Assembly: GCF_013423485.1 (NCBI RefSeq)
Contig: NZ_JABFFR010000010.1
Span: 35,372 to 99,371 of the forward strand
Origin: Azospirillum oleiclasticum
GTDB taxonomy: Bacteria; Pseudomonadota; Alphaproteobacteria; Azospirillales; Azospirillaceae
Reading direction: 5' to 3'
DNA length: 64,000 nucleotides
How positions within the stretch are numbered: the stretch's first letter is position 1; every line of letters starts with the position of its first letter. The position numbers and the translations under genes were made by a program. Of this stretch, positions 59,825 to 64,000 are shown piece after piece. Below the pieces are notes generated by a model. It saw only the letters and a program-made list of their open reading frames with translations. It was not told the DNA's origin and did not search any database.

Positions 59825-60295
59825 TTACTTGCCCGGTGCGGGCGCCACCGTTGGCGCCGCGATGGGTATGACCGCGGGCGCCGTCCCGGGTGCGGCCGCC
59901 GGGACGGTTCCGGGTACGGCGGGGGCGGGCGGCGCAGGCAGGACGCAAGACTTCTGGTTCGCGGATTGCTGAAGCGCGTCATGCTCGCCCTTCAGCCGCG
60001 CATACTCCTGCGCTTCCGGACCATTGCCCTTGATGAAGAAGAGAGCTGGCCAGAACAACACCATGCCGACACCCATGGCGAACGCATCCCCGCTCGCCCG
60101 ATCATCGACACTGGCGGTCAACTGCCCGACTCGCGCCGTGATCCGCGCGTCCTCAGCGAGGATCTGTTCGCAGGTCCAGTTCTGATAGAGGGTCGGCGAG
60201 ACGTACGAGCTCGCGATGTCCTTCGAACCCGATGCGCATCCGGCAACCGGCAGCAGCACCGTCATGATCATTAATGCCGCGCGAACCTTCATCAT
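59825..60295 (-). CDS. Small lipoprotein
   Basis: A 156-residue lipoprotein. The signal ends in a lipobox LLPVAGCAS (Cys about 20). The mature part has one amphipathic or hydrophobic segment (FAMGVGMVLFWPALFFI) and a YARLKGEHDALQQ helix, then a Pro/Ala-rich tail. The SPTLYQNWTCEQILAED stretch recalls a family of small proteobacterial lipoproteins of unknown role. GGAGGATGA directly precedes the tandem ATG codons, a strong start. Confidence 0.8.
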   Translation of the reverse strand: MMKVRAALMIMTVLLPVAGCASGSKDIASSYVSPTLYQNWTCEQILAEDARITARVGQLTASVDDRASGDAFAMGVGMVLFWPALFFIKGNGPEAQEYARLKGEHDALQQSANQKSCVLPAPPAPAVPGTVPAAAPGTAPAVIPIAAPTVAPAPGK

Positions 60296-60433
60296 TCATC
60301 CTCCGAAATTTCGCATAAATTTGTATGAATGCAATTCCGGAGTGTCAATAATATCGTTATCACTCGGATTCTGATTCGACTCTTACGGATCTGCAAGCCC
60401 TGGGACGCGCTCCACCTGATCGAGCCGCGCAGC

Positions 60434-60467
60434 AAAACACCGTGCACCGCATCGCGGCGCACGGTGT
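60434..60467 (-). terminator. Terminator of the 136-aa exported protein gene
   Basis: On the minus strand ACACCGTGCGCCGC and GCGGTGCACGGTGT form a 14-bp stem with one mismatch and a three-base loop, followed by TTTT. It lies 50 bases past the stop at 60517. The rest of the 220-base gap (60296-60516) is AT-richer and shows no gene. Confidence 0.7.
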
Positions 60468-60516
60468 CTGCCGTCAAGCGCTCTCGATAACTCTACGAAG
60501 GATCCGGGGACGCGCC

Positions 60517-62131
<1,615 letters not shown>

Positions 62132-62179
62132 GTTGCCGGTACCGACGGTTCGTGGCTCCACCCGCGACAGGACGCACGG

Positions 62180-62207
62180 TTGAACGTCCGGTCGCGGGTG
62201 CTACACT
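62180..62207 (+). promoter_or_regulatory. Candidate sucCD promoter
   Basis: TTGAAC (62180-62185) and TACACT (62202-62207) are 16 bases apart, about 128 bases before sucC. With the terminator just upstream, this suggests sucCD is transcribed separately from mdh. Confidence 0.5.
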
Positions 62208-62334
62208 CCGGCCCGCCCGTCCGGGGAACCGATCCCCGGTCGGGTCCGCGGGGCGCCGGGTGCCGCGGTCCCGTCGCTCTCGGGCAGCACTCCGCTCTAT
62301 CGTCAGCCGACCAAAAAAGACAGATGGACGTCCG

Positions 62335-63531
<1,197 letters not shown>

Positions 63532-63532
63532 G

Positions 63533-64000
63533 ATGGCTGTTCTCGTCAATTCCGAAACGAAGGTCATCTGCCAGGGCTTCACCGGCGCGCAGGGCACCTT
63601 CCACTCCGAACAGGCGATCGCCTACGGCACCAAGATGGTCGGCGGCGTCACCCCTGGTAAGGGCGGCACCACCCACCTCGACCTGCCGGTGTTCGACACC
63701 GTCGCCGACGCGGTCGCCAAGACCGGCGCCAACGCGTCGGTGATCTACGTGCCGCCGCCGTTCGCGGCGGACGCGATCCTGGAGGCCATCGACGCCGAGA
63801 TCCCGCTGGTGGTGTGCATCACCGAGGGCATCCCGGTGCTCGACATGGTGCGGGTGAAGCGCGCGCTGGGGTCGTCGGGCACGCGGCTGATCGGGCCGAA
63901 CTGCCCCGGCATCATCACACCGGACGAGTGCAAGATCGGCATCATGCCGGGCCACATCCACAAGCGCGGCAAGATCGGCATCGTGTCGCGCTCGGGCACG
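63533..64000 (+). CDS. sucD: Succinyl-CoA synthetase subunit alpha (3' end outside window)
   Basis: The first 156 codons are present and the frame is open at the edge. It starts [29 protein letters not shown] (edges quoted), with the CoA-binding Rossmann fold, [31 protein letters not shown] and [21 protein letters not shown]. The His that is phosphorylated lies farther on, outside the window. Confidence 0.97.
   Translation, partial: MAVLVNSETKVICQGFTGAQGTFHSEQAIAYGTKMVGGVTPGKGGTTHLDLPVFDTVADAVAKTGANASVIYVPPPFAADAILEAIDAEIPLVVCITEGIPVLDMVRVKRALGSSGTRLIGPNCPGIITPDECKIGIMPGHIHKRGKIGIVSRSGT

Noticed and set aside
60292..60477. A 61-residue minus-strand frame between two exported-protein genes
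   Set aside because: It includes the terminator hairpin of the upstream gene and has no start signal or recognisable feature.

Overview
The window is about 68-70% GC by eye and almost fully coding. Several features suggest an alphaproteobacterium of the Rhodospirillales, most likely Azospirillum or a close relative: an F1 ATP synthase operon (atpHAGDC) with no F0 genes attached, the gene order mdh-sucC-sucD, a class I lysyl-tRNA synthetase, the block rplU-rpmA-obgE-proB ... proA-nadD-rsfS-rlmH-gpmI-envC-ctpA, a priA-fsa-DUF484-xerC block, and families such as BcsN and DUF2336. The genus is an inference from gene content; no 16S gene is present.

Layout. Positions 1-8508 hold a minus-strand cellulose operon: bcsA, bcsB, a GH8 endoglucanase, a TPR protein and a bcsN-like lipoprotein, all overlapping or nearly so. 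The first 21 codons of a LysE-type exporter follow at the window edge. Next come a crotonase-family gene, a DUF2339 membrane protein, a helix-hairpin-helix protein and a MntA/HepT toxin-antitoxin pair (8.8-13.5 kb). tRNA-Ser(CGA) then lies divergent to rplU-rpmA-obgE-proB. A soluble receiver-PAS-histidine kinase, a HAD phosphatase and a diheme cytochrome c separate proB from proA, and a FitAB/VapBC-like pair separates proA from nadD. The run nadD-rsfS-rlmH-gpmI-envC-ctpA-yibQ-rppH (22.9-30.7 kb) covers NAD synthesis, ribosome maturation, glycolysis, cell-wall remodelling and RNA turnover. A ferritin-like gene and atpCDGAH follow on the minus strand.

From 37 to 50.8 kb lie priA, fsa, a DUF484 gene, an EAL-domain gene, xerC, a MORN protein, a beta-hydroxyacid dehydrogenase, a TerB-like protein, an AEC transporter, a GAF-GGDEF cyclase, a DUF2336 protein and an unrecognised 300-residue protein. 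The gap at 50.8-51.2 kb is the densest non-coding stretch. On the minus strand it holds a probable small RNA of about 78 nt that looks like the alphaproteobacterial MmgR (ar8) family. Next to it are three dyad operators controlling a hipBA module. The remainder holds lysK (class I LysRS), an HD-GYP protein, an SMR efflux pump, mtgA, a DinG-like helicase that may be translated from a leaderless mRNA, two small exported proteins, mdh, sucC and the first 156 codons of sucD.

How the parts relate: cyclic di-GMP is a common thread. BcsA carries a PilZ domain, and one GGDEF, one EAL and one HD-GYP protein are encoded in the same window, so cellulose output could be tuned by neighbours, although the sequence does not show which enzyme feeds BcsA. 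Three toxin-antitoxin modules sit at the edges of conserved blocks. I found no insertion sequence, prophage or CRISPR array.
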